Source: Ardenticatenales bacterium
GTDB taxonomy: Bacteria > Chloroflexota > Anaerolineae > Promineifilales > Promineifilaceae
Reading direction: 5' to 3'
Length of the DNA stretch: 64,000 bases
Assembly: GCA_020634515.1 (NCBI GenBank)
Contig: JACKBL010000006.1
Location: 310,001-374,000, forward strand
The notes beneath the pieces are model-generated. The model was not told where the DNA came from and did not search any database. It saw only the letters and a program-made list of their open reading frames with translations. Positions within the stretch are counted from its first letter, which is position 1. Every line of letters starts with the position of its first letter. Positions 31,104-39,870 of this stretch are shown one piece after another. Position numbers and translations under genes: made by a program.

Positions 31104-33143
31104 CTACGGATTTGAACTTGATACGCCCGGCTCCGCGCCGAGCAGGGCTTGCAGGGCGGCTTCGTCCAGGATTGTGATATTGAGTTGTTGGGCTTTGGTG
31201 AGTTTGCTGCCGGCATTTTCCCCCGCCACCACATAATCCGTCTTCCCACTCACCGACCCCGTCACCTTTCCCCCCCGCGCCTCAATCAACCCCTTCGCCG
31301 CCTCCCGCGTCAGCGTCGGCAGCGTCCCCGTCAGTACAAACGTCTTCCCCGCCAGCGCCTCCCCCCGTGACGCCGGTCGCGCCACGGCAAACCGCAGCCC
31401 CGCCTCTCCCAGTTTTGCCAGCACCGCCTGGTGCCGCTCATCCGCAAACCACGCCACCACTGCCGCCGCCGTCCGCGGACCAATCCCCTCAATCTCCTCC
31501 AGCCGCCCCTGCGTCGCCGCCGCCACCTCATCCAGACTCCCCAGCGTCGCCAGCAGCAACCCCGCCACCACGCCGCCCACAAAGCGAACACCCAACGCCG
31601 CCAGCAACCGCTCCGGCGGTTGACTCTTGCTGGCCTCTATCCCCGCCAACAAGTTATCCACCTTCTTCTCTTTGTACCCCTCCAGCGCCAGCAGATCATC
31701 CCGCTGCAAGTAGTAAATGTCCGCCACGTCATGAATCAGCCCTTTCTCGAACAGCAGCGCCGCCGTCTGCGAGCCAAACGTGCCGATGTCCATGGCCCCG
31801 CGACTGACGAAGTACTCCACGCGCCGCACCAACTGCTCCGGGCAGGCCGGGTTATCGCAATAAAGAGCCACCTCCCCCGGCACACGCACCACGGGCGCGT
31901 CGCAAAAGGGGCAGCGCTCCGGCGGCGTCACCACCTGCTCCGAACCATCGCGCAGGTCCGTCACCGGGCCAACGATGTAGGGAATGACTTCCCCGGCGCG
32001 CTTCACCCAGACGCGGTCGCCAATGCGGATGTCTTTGCGCGCGATTTCGTCGTAGTTGTGCAGCGTGGCGTTCTGCACCACCACGCCGCCAATTTCCACC
32101 GGCTCTAACACGGCGGCGGGGGCGAGGACGCCCGTGCGCCCCACATTCACCTTCACGTCCAGCAGCCGCGTCGTCTTTTCCAGGGCGGGGAATTTCATCG
32201 CCAGCGCCCCGCGCGGATCTTTGCCCACGAAGCCCAGACTATCCGCCAGCGGACGGTCGTTGATTTTCACCACGATGCCGTCCACCTCGTAGTTGATTTC
32301 ATTTCGGTGCGCCTCCCACCGTTCATACTGGGCAGCCACTTCGTCCAAATTGGCGCAGTAGGCCACGTCCGGTGAAACGGGAAAGCCCATGTCGCGCAAA
32401 TACGCCAGCCGCGCCCACTGCCGGGGGATGTCAATGCCTTCCCAAGCCACGAAGTCGTAGCAGAGCAACGCCAGTGGGCGATTGGCGGTGATGTTGCTGT
32501 CTAGCTGGCGCAGTGAGCCGGAGGCGGCGTTGCGCGGGTTCATGTAGGTGCGTTCGCCGTTGGCCGCCTGCGCTTCGTTGAACGCCTCGAAACGGTCCAG
32601 CGGGAAAAAGACCTCGCCGCGCACGACCAGGTAGGGCGGCGGCGTCATGTGGCTGCTGGGGTCAATGGGGATGCGCTGCGGCAGCCCGCGGATGGTGCGC
32701 AGATTCGGCGTGACATTCTCGCCGACTTCGCCGTCTCCCCGCGTCGCCCCTTGCACAAAACGGCCATCTTCGTAGGTGAGGACAACGGAGAGGCCGTCAA
32801 TTTTCGGTTCGACGACGTAATCAAGGGATGTTTCTGCCGGCATTAAACGACCAATCCGTTTGCGCCAGGCGTATAAGTCCTCTACGTCAAAGGCATTCGC
32901 CAGGCTGAGGATGGGGGCCGGATGCGCCACCTTCTCAAAAGCCTCCGTGACCGCGCCGCCAACACGCTGCGTGGGCGAGTCCGGCGTGATCAGGTCAGGG
33001 TGGGCCTGCTCCAGCGCCACCAGTTCTTGAAACAGGGCGTCGTACTCCGCATCGCTAATGATGGGGTCATCCAGAACGTGGTAGCGATAGATGTGGTAAT
33101 TGACTTCCTCGCGCAGGTGGCCGATACGGGCTGCTGGTTCCAT
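31104..33143 (-). CDS. ligA: NAD+-dependent DNA ligase LigA
   Basis: A 679-residue ligase with all LigA domains in order. The N-terminal Ia domain (HYRYHVLDDPIISDAEYD-like) and adenylation domain come first, with the nucleophilic Lys in VEPKIDGLS (about residue 115). The OB fold, the four-Cys zinc finger (CPFC...CDNPACPEQL), the HhH domain and a C-terminal BRCT domain (GKTFVLTGTLPTLTREAAK) follow. It seals nicks using NAD+. The start is ATG 33143; the upstream open extension overlaps the SH3 gene in another frame. It lies 8 bp downstream of that gene and is the last gene of a polX-SH3-ligA unit. Confidence 0.97.
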   Translation of the reverse strand: MEPAARIGHLREEVNYHIYRYHVLDDPIISDAEYDALFQELVALEQAHPDLITPDSPTQRVGGAVTEAFEKVAHPAPILSLANAFDVEDLYAWRKRIGRLMPAETSLDYVVEPKIDGLSVVLTYEDGRFVQGATRGDGEVGENVTPNLRTIRGLPQRIPIDPSSHMTPPPYLVVRGEVFFPLDRFEAFNEAQAANGERTYMNPRNAASGSLRQLDSNITANRPLALLCYDFVAWEGIDIPRQWARLAYLRDMGFPVSPDVAYCANLDEVAAQYERWEAHRNEINYEVDGIVVKINDRPLADSLGFVGKDPRGALAMKFPALEKTTRLLDVKVNVGRTGVLAPAAVLEPVEIGGVVVQNATLHNYDEIARKDIRIGDRVWVKRAGEVIPYIVGPVTDLRDGSEQVVTPPERCPFCDAPVVRVPGEVALYCDNPACPEQLVRRVEYFVSRGAMDIGTFGSQTAALLFEKGLIHDVADIYYLQRDDLLALEGYKEKKVDNLLAGIEASKSQPPERLLAALGVRFVGGVVAGLLLATLGSLDEVAAATQGRLEEIEGIGPRTAAAVVAWFADERHQAVLAKLGEAGLRFAVARPASRGEALAGKTFVLTGTLPTLTREAAKGLIEARGGKVTGSVSGKTDYVVAGENAGSKLTKAQQLNITILDEAALQALLGAEPGVSSSNP

Positions 33144-33151
33144 GGTTTGCC

Positions 33152-33769
33152 TCAGGGATTGACGGGCGTCGGCGGCAGATAGTTGGCGGCGGCGTCGGCG
33201 GGCGCGGAAGCAGGCTCCAGGAACTGCGCGGCCACCCACCCTTCGGTGCTGTCCGCCAGCCGCACCTGCCACCACTCAAAGTCCCCCCCTGTTTCCGGGC
33301 CGCCAATCACCAGGACAGTTGTTCCTTCGTCCGCCAGCATGATTTGAATGTTGCTGACGTTGGGGCCACCGCGCACAACGACGCCAATGCCATCGGTGTT
33401 TGCCACTTCGGCGAAGAAGTCAACCTGCACTTGCGGCGGGGGGGTGGCGCGGTTGGGTGTGGGAATTGGGGTGAGGGTGGGAATGGGGGTGGGCGTGGGC
33501 AAGATGCGCGTGGGCGAGGGGACGGGGCTGGGCGGCGCAGTGAGATAGATGATGGTCGGCGTCGCGCCCACGGAAACGGAGAGGGGCGGGCGCGCGAGAA
33601 AGGTGTTTGCCAGCGACAGGGAGAAGATGATGGCGGCAATGGTGACGATCACGCCCAATCCCAGCCAGAGCCAGGGGATCGGTTCGGCGGTATCACGGCG
33701 CTGCCGGCGCTTGCGCTGCTGATTAAGAGATGTTTCCCGTGGGTCCGGGGGTTGTTCGTATCGTGCCAT
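33152..33769 (-). CDS. Single-pass membrane protein with extracellular SH3-like domain
   Basis: A 205-residue protein. A basic cytosolic N-terminus (about 1-30) precedes one membrane segment (about 32-56). A Pro/Thr-rich linker (about 73-115) follows, then a bacterial SH3-type domain (about 120-190, VVVRGGPNVSNIQIMLADEGTT and WWQVRLADSTEGWVAAQFL). Such domains usually bind cell-wall material. It sits between polX and ligA with short gaps, so it is cotranscribed with DNA-repair genes, although no shared function is evident. The start is ATG 33769; the longer frame runs through a hairpin repeat. Confidence 0.75.
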   Translation of the reverse strand: MARYEQPPDPRETSLNQQRKRRQRRDTAEPIPWLWLGLGVIVTIAAIIFSLSLANTFLARPPLSVSVGATPTIIYLTAPPSPVPSPTRILPTPTPIPTLTPIPTPNRATPPPQVQVDFFAEVANTDGIGVVVRGGPNVSNIQIMLADEGTTVLVIGGPETGGDFEWWQVRLADSTEGWVAAQFLEPASAPADAAANYLPPTPVNP

Positions 33770-33785
33770 AAAGGATGTGAGTGTA

Positions 33786-33816
33786 GATTGGTTCATTCTC
33801 CAAGAATGAGCCAATC
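33786..33816. repeat. Hairpin-repeat family C, single-hairpin copy
   Basis: GATTGGTTCATTCT (33786-33799) pairs with AGAATGAGCCAATC (33803-33816), with one G-U pair. The same hairpin lies at 53879-53907 and near 60924-60950. Confidence 0.75.
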
Positions 33817-33837
33817 ATATCTTATCAGCACCAGCTC

Positions 33838-35574
33838 TTAATGACGCTTGATGAGGGCCAAAAACTGGGCGACGGGCCAGGTATTGACCACGTTGGCGGC
33901 GGTTGCCCACCCGCGCTGGGCGGTGGCGATGCCGTAGTGACGCAGGGCAAATTCGTCGCTGTGGTGCGCGTCGGTGTTGATGGATAGGCGCACACCAAGT
34001 TGTTGCGCCCGCCGCACGTAGCTGTCTTGCAGGTCGAGGCGGCGGGGGTTGGCATTGATTTCCATGATGGTGCCTGTGCGCGCGGCGGCCATGAGAATGC
34101 GGTCCATGTCCAGGTCCGCGCCGAGGCGGTCGGGCAGTAGGCGTCCGGTAGGATGGGCCAGCATGTGGACGAGGGGGTTATCGACGGCGGCCAGGGCGCG
34201 GGCGGTCACTTGCTCGCGGGGCTGGCGCAGGCTAACGTGCAGCGCGGCAATGACGAAATCCAGTTCGGACAGGACGTCGTCGGGGAAATCAAGGGTGCCG
34301 TCGGCGCGGATTTCCATTTCCGTGCCGTGGAAGACACGAAAGTCCGGTCCCATTTCCGCGTCTACGGCGCGCACTTCCCGCGCTTGCTGCCGTAGGCGTT
34401 CCACGGAAAGGCCGTTGGCGATGCCCAGGCTGGCGGAGTGGTCGGTGATGGCGATGTATTGCAGGCCTTGGGCGCGGGCGGCCTGGGCCATTTCGCGCAC
34501 GCTGAGGCGGCCATCGGACCAGGTGGTGTGCATGTGCAGGTCGGCGCGGATGTCGCCGGCCTGGATGAGGGTGGGGAGTTGGCCGTTTTGCGCGGCTTCG
34601 ATTTCGCCGCGATCTTCGCGCAGGACGGGGGGGATGTAGGGGAGGCCGAGGATGTTGTAGACGTCGGCTTCCGTGGCGCAGATGATTTCGCTGCCGTCGG
34701 GACGGGTGAAGGCGTATTCGTTGAGGCTGAGGCCTTGTTTTTGGGCCATTTCGCGCAGGCGGACGTTATGGGCTTTGCTGCCGGTGAAGTAGGAGAGGAG
34801 GGTGCCCCAGCGAGATGCCGGCATTACCCTCAAATCCACCCCCATCCCATTCCGCAACGTCACCCGCGCCTTCGTGGGACCACGCCCCACCACCGCGTCC
34901 ACCGGCGGCAGTGACACAAAACGATCCATCACCGGCTCCGCGTCCGCCGCCGCCACCAGTAAATCAATATCCCCGATGGTTTCACGCATACGGCGCAGCG
35001 AGCCGCCGACGGCATGCTCGGTCACGCCGGGGAGCGCGGCCAGTTCGGCCAGCATGGCCTGGGCAATCGGCCACGCTTCTCCCAGGGGCACACGGTCTGT
35101 TTGCAGGCGGGCGAGGTTTTGAATGCCGGCAATAATCTTCGCCTCCGATTTCGCCCCCATTCCCGGAAGCTGGCGTAATTTGCCCGCCGCCGCCGCCGCT
35201 TGCAACTCATCCAACGTCGTAATCCGCAGCCGGTCGTAAAACAGCTTCACCTTCTTCGGCCCCACCCCCTCAATTTGCAGCAAATCCAGCAGCGACGGCG
35301 GAATCTCCACCGCCAATCGCTCATAGAATGCCAGCTTCCCCGTGTCCAGCATTTCCGTGATTTTTTCCGCCAGCGTCTTGCCAATGCCCGGAATATCCGT
35401 CAACGCCCCCTCGTCACGAATGGCGCTCAGATCGCGGGGCAAGGCGCGGATGCTTTCCGCGCCATTGCGATAGGCAATAATGCGGTTGAAGTTGTCGCCG
35501 CGGATGGCCAGCATATCGGCGATTTTCTCGAATAGTTCGGCAATTTCACGATTGTTCATAGTGGTCTTTCCCAT
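33838..35574 (-). CDS. polX: PolX-family DNA polymerase/3'-5' exonuclease with PHP domain
   Basis: A 578-residue protein (573 from the alternative ATG 35559). An N-terminal helix-hairpin-helix region (IPGIGKTLAEKITEML and LIQIEGVGPKKVK-like) comes first. The family-X polymerase palm (about 150-300, GDIDLLVA metal motif and GSLRRMRETIGD) follows, then a C-terminal PHP phosphoesterase (from about 340) with DLHMHTTWSDG. It fills short gaps in base-excision repair. A TATAAT box (complement at 35586-35591) lies 11 nt before ATG 35574, which gives a 5-nt leader and favours this start. It is the first gene of the unit leading to ligA. Confidence 0.9.
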   Translation of the reverse strand: MGKTTMNNREIAELFEKIADMLAIRGDNFNRIIAYRNGAESIRALPRDLSAIRDEGALTDIPGIGKTLAEKITEMLDTGKLAFYERLAVEIPPSLLDLLQIEGVGPKKVKLFYDRLRITTLDELQAAAAAGKLRQLPGMGAKSEAKIIAGIQNLARLQTDRVPLGEAWPIAQAMLAELAALPGVTEHAVGGSLRRMRETIGDIDLLVAAADAEPVMDRFVSLPPVDAVVGRGPTKARVTLRNGMGVDLRVMPASRWGTLLSYFTGSKAHNVRLREMAQKQGLSLNEYAFTRPDGSEIICATEADVYNILGLPYIPPVLREDRGEIEAAQNGQLPTLIQAGDIRADLHMHTTWSDGRLSVREMAQAARAQGLQYIAITDHSASLGIANGLSVERLRQQAREVRAVDAEMGPDFRVFHGTEMEIRADGTLDFPDDVLSELDFVIAALHVSLRQPREQVTARALAAVDNPLVHMLAHPTGRLLPDRLGADLDMDRILMAAARTGTIMEINANPRRLDLQDSYVRRAQQLGVRLSINTDAHHSDEFALRHYGIATAQRGWATAANVVNTWPVAQFLALIKRH

Positions 35575-35773
35575 TTTCCGAGCGAATTATACCAGATTCA
35601 GCGCCCATGTCTTTGCGCGAAATCGCCACGGCTATTCCCTTTTGTCATGCGGATTAACCCGTGCTACTATTGGTATCCTCTCACCTGATGCGGTTCTAGC
35701 TCCAACGGAACCGTCGCCGTAAGGTATCCAACATTTCGTTTGATAAGCTCAAGGAGATTCAAGGAGAAGAAAT

Positions 35774-37489
35774 ATGAAGTCTATGAACAAGCGGTATCTA
35801 CTGCTCTTGTGCGTTTTGGTCATCGGCCTGGTGCTGGCGGCCTGTGGTGGCGGCGCGGCCACGCCAACGGAAGAGCCAATGCCGGAGCCAACCGAAGCCA
35901 TGGAAGAAACGCCCGCTGAAGAGCCAATGCCGGCATTCGAGCCAATGGTGATGACTGCCGACAACTGCGACTACGGTGGCTTGCTCAAGGAAATCGCGGC
36001 GTTGGATCAGTACACCGTACAGTTTACGATGTGCTCTCCTGACCCGGCCTTCCCCTCCAAGGCAGCCTTTAGCGCCTTCGCCATTCAGCCGAGCGAGTAC
36101 CTGGAATCCACGGGCGGCTCCGGCCAACTGCTGGAGAAGCCAATTGGCACCGGCCCCTATATGCTCGATTCCTGGAACCGTGGCGAAGAAATCGTCTACA
36201 AGAAGTATGATGGTTATTGGGGCACGGCGGCCATCGCGGACACGTTGGTGTTCCGTTGGAACTCGGAAGCCGCCGCGCGTCTGCTGGAGTTGCAATCGGG
36301 AACCCTGGATGCAATCGACAACCCGGCTCCGGACGATTTCCAGACCATTGCGGACGACGCCACCCTGCAACTGATCAACCGTCCCGCGCTGAACGTGTTC
36401 TACGTCGGCATGAACAACACGTATGAACCGTTCAACGACGAAATGGTGCGTCAGGCCATCGCCATGGGCATCGACCGGCAGCGTATTGTGGACAACTTCT
36501 ACCCCGCCGGTTCGGAAGTTGCCAGCCACTTCACGCCCTGCTCCATCCCCAACGCCTGCGTGGGCGATTCGTGGTACAACTTCGATCCTGAAGCGGCACG
36601 CCAGATGCTGGCGGATGCCGGCTTCCCCGATGGGTTCTCCACGGAAATCGCTTACCGCGACGTGGTGCGCAGCTACCTGCCGGAGCCGGGTGTGGTCGCG
36701 CAAGACATCCAGGCGCAGTTGAAAGAAAACCTGAACATCGACGCGGAAATCGTGGTGATGGAATCAGGGGCGTTCATTGCCGCCGCGGATGCCGGCGAAC
36801 TGCCAGGTCTGCACCTGTTGGGTTGGGGCGCGGACTACCCTGATATGACCAACTTCCTTGACTTCCACTTCGGCGCGGGCGCTTCCCAGCAGTTCGGCGA
36901 CAAGTTCCCGGACATCACGGATGCGCTGTCGAAGGGCGCGGCGCTGTCAAATGACGCCGAGCGCGAGCCGTTTTACGTGGAGGCGAATAATCTGATCAAG
37001 CAGCATGTGCCCATGATTCCGGTGGCGCATGGTGGTTCGGCGGTGGCCTATCGTGCCGGCATTGCCGGAGCGCACGCCAGTCCATTGGGCAACGAAAACT
37101 TCTCCGTGATGGACCCAGGCAAAGACACCTTCGTCTGGATGCAAAACGCGGAACCCATCAGCCTCTACTGCGGCGACGAGACTGACGGCGAATCCCTGCG
37201 CGCCTGCGAACAAGTCACCGAGTCCCTGCTGGCCTACGAAGTGGGCGGCACGGCCGTTGTCCCCTCCCTGGCAACCTCCTGCGACGCCAATGCCGACCTG
37301 ACCGTCTGGACCTGCAACCTGCGCCAGGGCGTCAAGTTCCACGATGGCAGCGACCTGGACGCCAACGATGTCGTCATGTCCTGGGGCATTCAGTGGGATG
37401 CCTCCAGCCCCTACCACGTCGGGAACACGGGTGCTTTCACCTACTTCTCCGCTCTGTGGGGTGGCTTCATCAACGATACGGGCGAGTAA
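35774..37489 (+). CDS. Oligopeptide-type ABC substrate-binding lipoprotein, circularly permuted
   Basis: A 571-residue SBP_bac_5-type lipoprotein. The lipobox is LAAC24, followed by a Pro/Glu-rich linker to about 60. The order of the binding-protein core is unusual. The mature N-terminus starts in what is normally the middle (LDQYTVQFTMCSPDPAF, then PIGTGPYML at about 123-131 and YDGYWG). The normally N-terminal segment sits at the very C-terminus (ACEQVTESLLAYE near 475, LRQGVKFHDGSDLDANDVVMSW near 515-536). The fold should be retained as a circular permutation. It binds peptides or similar solutes for the two permeases that follow. AAGGAG (35759-35764) precedes ATG 35774. Confidence 0.88.
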   Translation: MKSMNKRYLLLLCVLVIGLVLAACGGGAATPTEEPMPEPTEAMEETPAEEPMPAFEPMVMTADNCDYGGLLKEIAALDQYTVQFTMCSPDPAFPSKAAFSAFAIQPSEYLESTGGSGQLLEKPIGTGPYMLDSWNRGEEIVYKKYDGYWGTAAIADTLVFRWNSEAAARLLELQSGTLDAIDNPAPDDFQTIADDATLQLINRPALNVFYVGMNNTYEPFNDEMVRQAIAMGIDRQRIVDNFYPAGSEVASHFTPCSIPNACVGDSWYNFDPEAARQMLADAGFPDGFSTEIAYRDVVRSYLPEPGVVAQDIQAQLKENLNIDAEIVVMESGAFIAAADAGELPGLHLLGWGADYPDMTNFLDFHFGAGASQQFGDKFPDITDALSKGAALSNDAEREPFYVEANNLIKQHVPMIPVAHGGSAVAYRAGIAGAHASPLGNENFSVMDPGKDTFVWMQNAEPISLYCGDETDGESLRACEQVTESLLAYEVGGTAVVPSLATSCDANADLTVWTCNLRQGVKFHDGSDLDANDVVMSWGIQWDASSPYHVGNTGAFTYFSALWGGFINDTGE

Positions 37490-37559
37490 TCCCCTTGTCG
37501 TTCGTATTAACTACTACCCTGACGCCCATGGCCGAATGGTGAGTTAATTCAACCCGGTT

Positions 37560-37599
37560 AGTGCGGGATGGTTTGCCGACGCGCGAACCATCCCGCACT
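37560..37599 (+). terminator. Intra-operon hairpin between binding protein and permease
   Basis: A 14-bp perfect inverted repeat (AGTGCGGGATGGTT at 37560-37573 with 37586-37599) is followed by CGTTTCCCC. A stable hairpin in this place usually raises the amount of binding protein over permease by attenuation or 3'-end protection. Confidence 0.65.
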
Positions 37600-37695
37600 C
37601 GTTTCCCCCGCGCCCTAAACCGGGGCGATTTTGAAGATAGCGCCAGTCTCTCTGAACACAACCACAATCGCGTATCTCCCACGGAGCAGGTCGCC

Positions 37696-38775
37696 ATGGT
37701 TCAATATAGTATCCGCCGCATTCTGGCTTCAATTCCCGTGATCATCGGCGTCCTCATCGTCACCTTTGCCCTGGCGCGGGCCATTCCCGGTGATCCCTGC
37801 ACAGCCATCCTCGGAGAAAAGGCCACCCCGGAAATCTGCGAGCGCTTCTTCCGTGAAAAAGGGCTGGACCAGCCCATCACGGTGCAATTCTCTATTTTTG
37901 CCCGCGACGTGCTGCGCGGCGATTTCGGCGATTCGATCCGCTTCAAGCGTTCGGTCATGCAGATTTTGATTGAGCGGCTGCCAATTACGATTGAATTGGG
38001 GATGGCGGCCTTGATTTTGGCGCTGCTGGTGGGCATTCCTGCCGGCATTATCTCCGCCGTCCGCCGCAATTCCCTCATCGACGTCGCCACCATGGTGGGA
38101 GCCAACATCGGCGTCTCCATGCCCGTCTTCTGGCTGGGCCTCATGCTCGCCTACGTTTTCGCCCTCGTCCTCAAAGACACCCCCTTCTGGCTCCCACCCA
38201 GCGGACGCCTTTCTCCCGGCATGACGCCCATCCCCTTCTACGAATACTATCAGTGGACCCTCGTCGAAGGCGGCTTCTGGACCAAATTCCTGGAATTCAT
38301 CGGCAATTTCTACATCTTCAACGCCATCATCACCGGCGACTGGGCCACACTCGGCGACGCCATCAAGCACCTGGTCCTTCCCGCCGTCGCTCTCAGCACC
38401 ATCCCCATGGCCATCATCGCCCGCATGACCCGCTCGGCCATGCTAGAAGTCCTGGGGCTGGATTACATCCGCACGGCGCGAGCCAAAGGACTGGCTCAGT
38501 TCACCGTCGTCATGAAACACGCCTTCCGCAACGCCCTCCTGCCCATCGTCACCATCACCGGGCTGCAATTGGGCCTCGTCCTCAGCGGAGCCATCCTCAC
38601 GGAAACGATTTTTGGCCTCTCCGGCGTCGGGCGCAGCCTCTACGAAGCCATCACCGCCCGCGACTACCCCATCATCCAGGGCTTCGTCGTCGTCATTTCC
38701 GTCGGCTACGTCGCCATCAACCTCCTCGTGGACCTCTCATACGCCATTTTGGACCCCCGTATCCGCCTTGATTAA
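37696..38775 (+). CDS. ABC transporter permease, DppB/OppB type
   Basis: A 359-residue inner-membrane permease. The first helix is at IRRILASIPVIIGVLIVTFALARAIPGDP, and the EAA loop near the C-terminus reads DYIRTARAKGLAQFTVVMKHAFRNALLP. Six membrane segments are expected. It pairs with the DppC-type permease 45 bp downstream and takes solute from the permuted lipoprotein. ATG 37696 has GGAG about 10 nt upstream. The longer frame from 37561 runs through the hairpin and is rejected. No ATPase genes follow, so these must be encoded elsewhere or shared. Confidence 0.92.
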   Translation: MVQYSIRRILASIPVIIGVLIVTFALARAIPGDPCTAILGEKATPEICERFFREKGLDQPITVQFSIFARDVLRGDFGDSIRFKRSVMQILIERLPITIELGMAALILALLVGIPAGIISAVRRNSLIDVATMVGANIGVSMPVFWLGLMLAYVFALVLKDTPFWLPPSGRLSPGMTPIPFYEYYQWTLVEGGFWTKFLEFIGNFYIFNAIITGDWATLGDAIKHLVLPAVALSTIPMAIIARMTRSAMLEVLGLDYIRTARAKGLAQFTVVMKHAFRNALLPIVTITGLQLGLVLSGAILTETIFGLSGVGRSLYEAITARDYPIIQGFVVVISVGYVAINLLVDLSYAILDPRIRLD

Positions 38776-38820
38776 GACACGCGCAAACCATCCGACGTAT
38801 TCGCTCACCAGGACCACTTC

Positions 38821-39777
38821 ATGGCAACTGTAACCGAAATCCCCCTTGATGACCCCCGTGCCGGCACGCTGGCAGACTACCGCTCCAATAGCCTCTGGCG
38901 CATCACCTACCGGCGGCTCTTTCGGCAGCAGTCAGCTATCGCCGGCCTCGTCATCCTCGTCATCCTCGTTTTCCTCGCCGTCGCCGCCCCCATCGTCGCC
39001 CCCTACGACCCGGAACAAGTCCTCATCGGCATCGAAGACGTGAGCAAGCGAGAATCCCCCTGCATCCACCTGCTGGGCTGCCCCGCCGACCAGCCGCAGC
39101 ACATCATGGGAATTGACGGCAACGTCCGCGACGTGCTCAGCCGCGTCATTTATGGCACGCGCGTTTCTCTCTCCGTCGGCTTCATCACAGTCGGCTTTGC
39201 CATCATCATGGGCACATTCCTGGGGGCCATTGCCGGTTACGTGGGCGGCTGGATAGACAACGTCATCATGCGCATCATGGACGTGATCCTGGCTTTCCCG
39301 TTCCTGCTACTGGCTATCGCCATCGTCAGCGTCCTGGGCGCGGGCCTGACGAATGCCATGCTGGCCATCGCCATTGTCAGCATCCCTGCGTACGCGCGCG
39401 TCATCCGCGCCAGCGTGCTTTCCATCCGCGAGCAGGATTACGTGGAAGCGTCTCGCGCCCTGGGGGCCAGCCCCTGGCGCATTCTGTTTGGCCGCATTTT
39501 GCCGAATGCGCTCCCGCCGCTGATCGTGCAGGCCACGTTGGGTATCGCCACGGCCATCCTGGACACCGCCGCCCTCTCTTTCATCGGACTCGGCGCGCAA
39601 CCGCCAACGCCGGAATGGGGCGCCATGCTGGCCAGCGAGCGCAACCAGGTCTTTAGCGCGCCGCATCTGGTATTTTTCCCCGGTCTGGCAATCATGATCA
39701 CCGTGCTGGCGTTTAATCTCCTGGGGGATGGGCTGCGCGACGCGCTGGACCCGCGTCTGGCGCAGCGCGTTAAGTAA
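38821..39777 (+). CDS. ABC transporter permease, DppC/OppC type
   Basis: A 318-residue permease. The N-terminal OppC_N segment is WRITYRRLFRQQSAIAGLVILV, and the EAA loop is DYVEASRALGASPWRILFGRILPNALPPLIV. About six helices are present. A Cys-containing loop (CIHLLGCPADQPQHIMG) replaces the common HPLGTD region before the membrane domain. It ends the three-gene transport unit; the next gene has its own promoter at 39835-39862. Confidence 0.92.
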   Translation: MATVTEIPLDDPRAGTLADYRSNSLWRITYRRLFRQQSAIAGLVILVILVFLAVAAPIVAPYDPEQVLIGIEDVSKRESPCIHLLGCPADQPQHIMGIDGNVRDVLSRVIYGTRVSLSVGFITVGFAIIMGTFLGAIAGYVGGWIDNVIMRIMDVILAFPFLLLAIAIVSVLGAGLTNAMLAIAIVSIPAYARVIRASVLSIREQDYVEASRALGASPWRILFGRILPNALPPLIVQATLGIATAILDTAALSFIGLGAQPPTPEWGAMLASERNQVFSAPHLVFFPGLAIMITVLAFNLLGDGLRDALDPRLAQRVK

Positions 39778-39834
39778 CGTAGTCTGGCGCATCCGACAAT
39801 GGTACTATGGACTGACAAAATGGTCTGTCATCCC

Positions 39835-39862
39835 TTGTACATTACGTCAAGTAAAGTATAAT
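39835..39862 (+). promoter_or_regulatory. Sigma-70-type promoter for a leaderless message
   Basis: TTGTAC (39835-39840), a 16-bp spacer and TATAAT (39857-39862). ATG 39871 begins 8 nt after the -10 box and no ribosome site exists. Confidence 0.65.
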
Positions 39863-39870
39863 CGTGCCGT

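Noticed and set aside
31085..31115. tRNA-like string GGATTTGAAC
   Set aside because: It resembles the complement of a T-loop, but it is the 3' coding end of ligA and no acceptor stem or anticodon arm can be formed.
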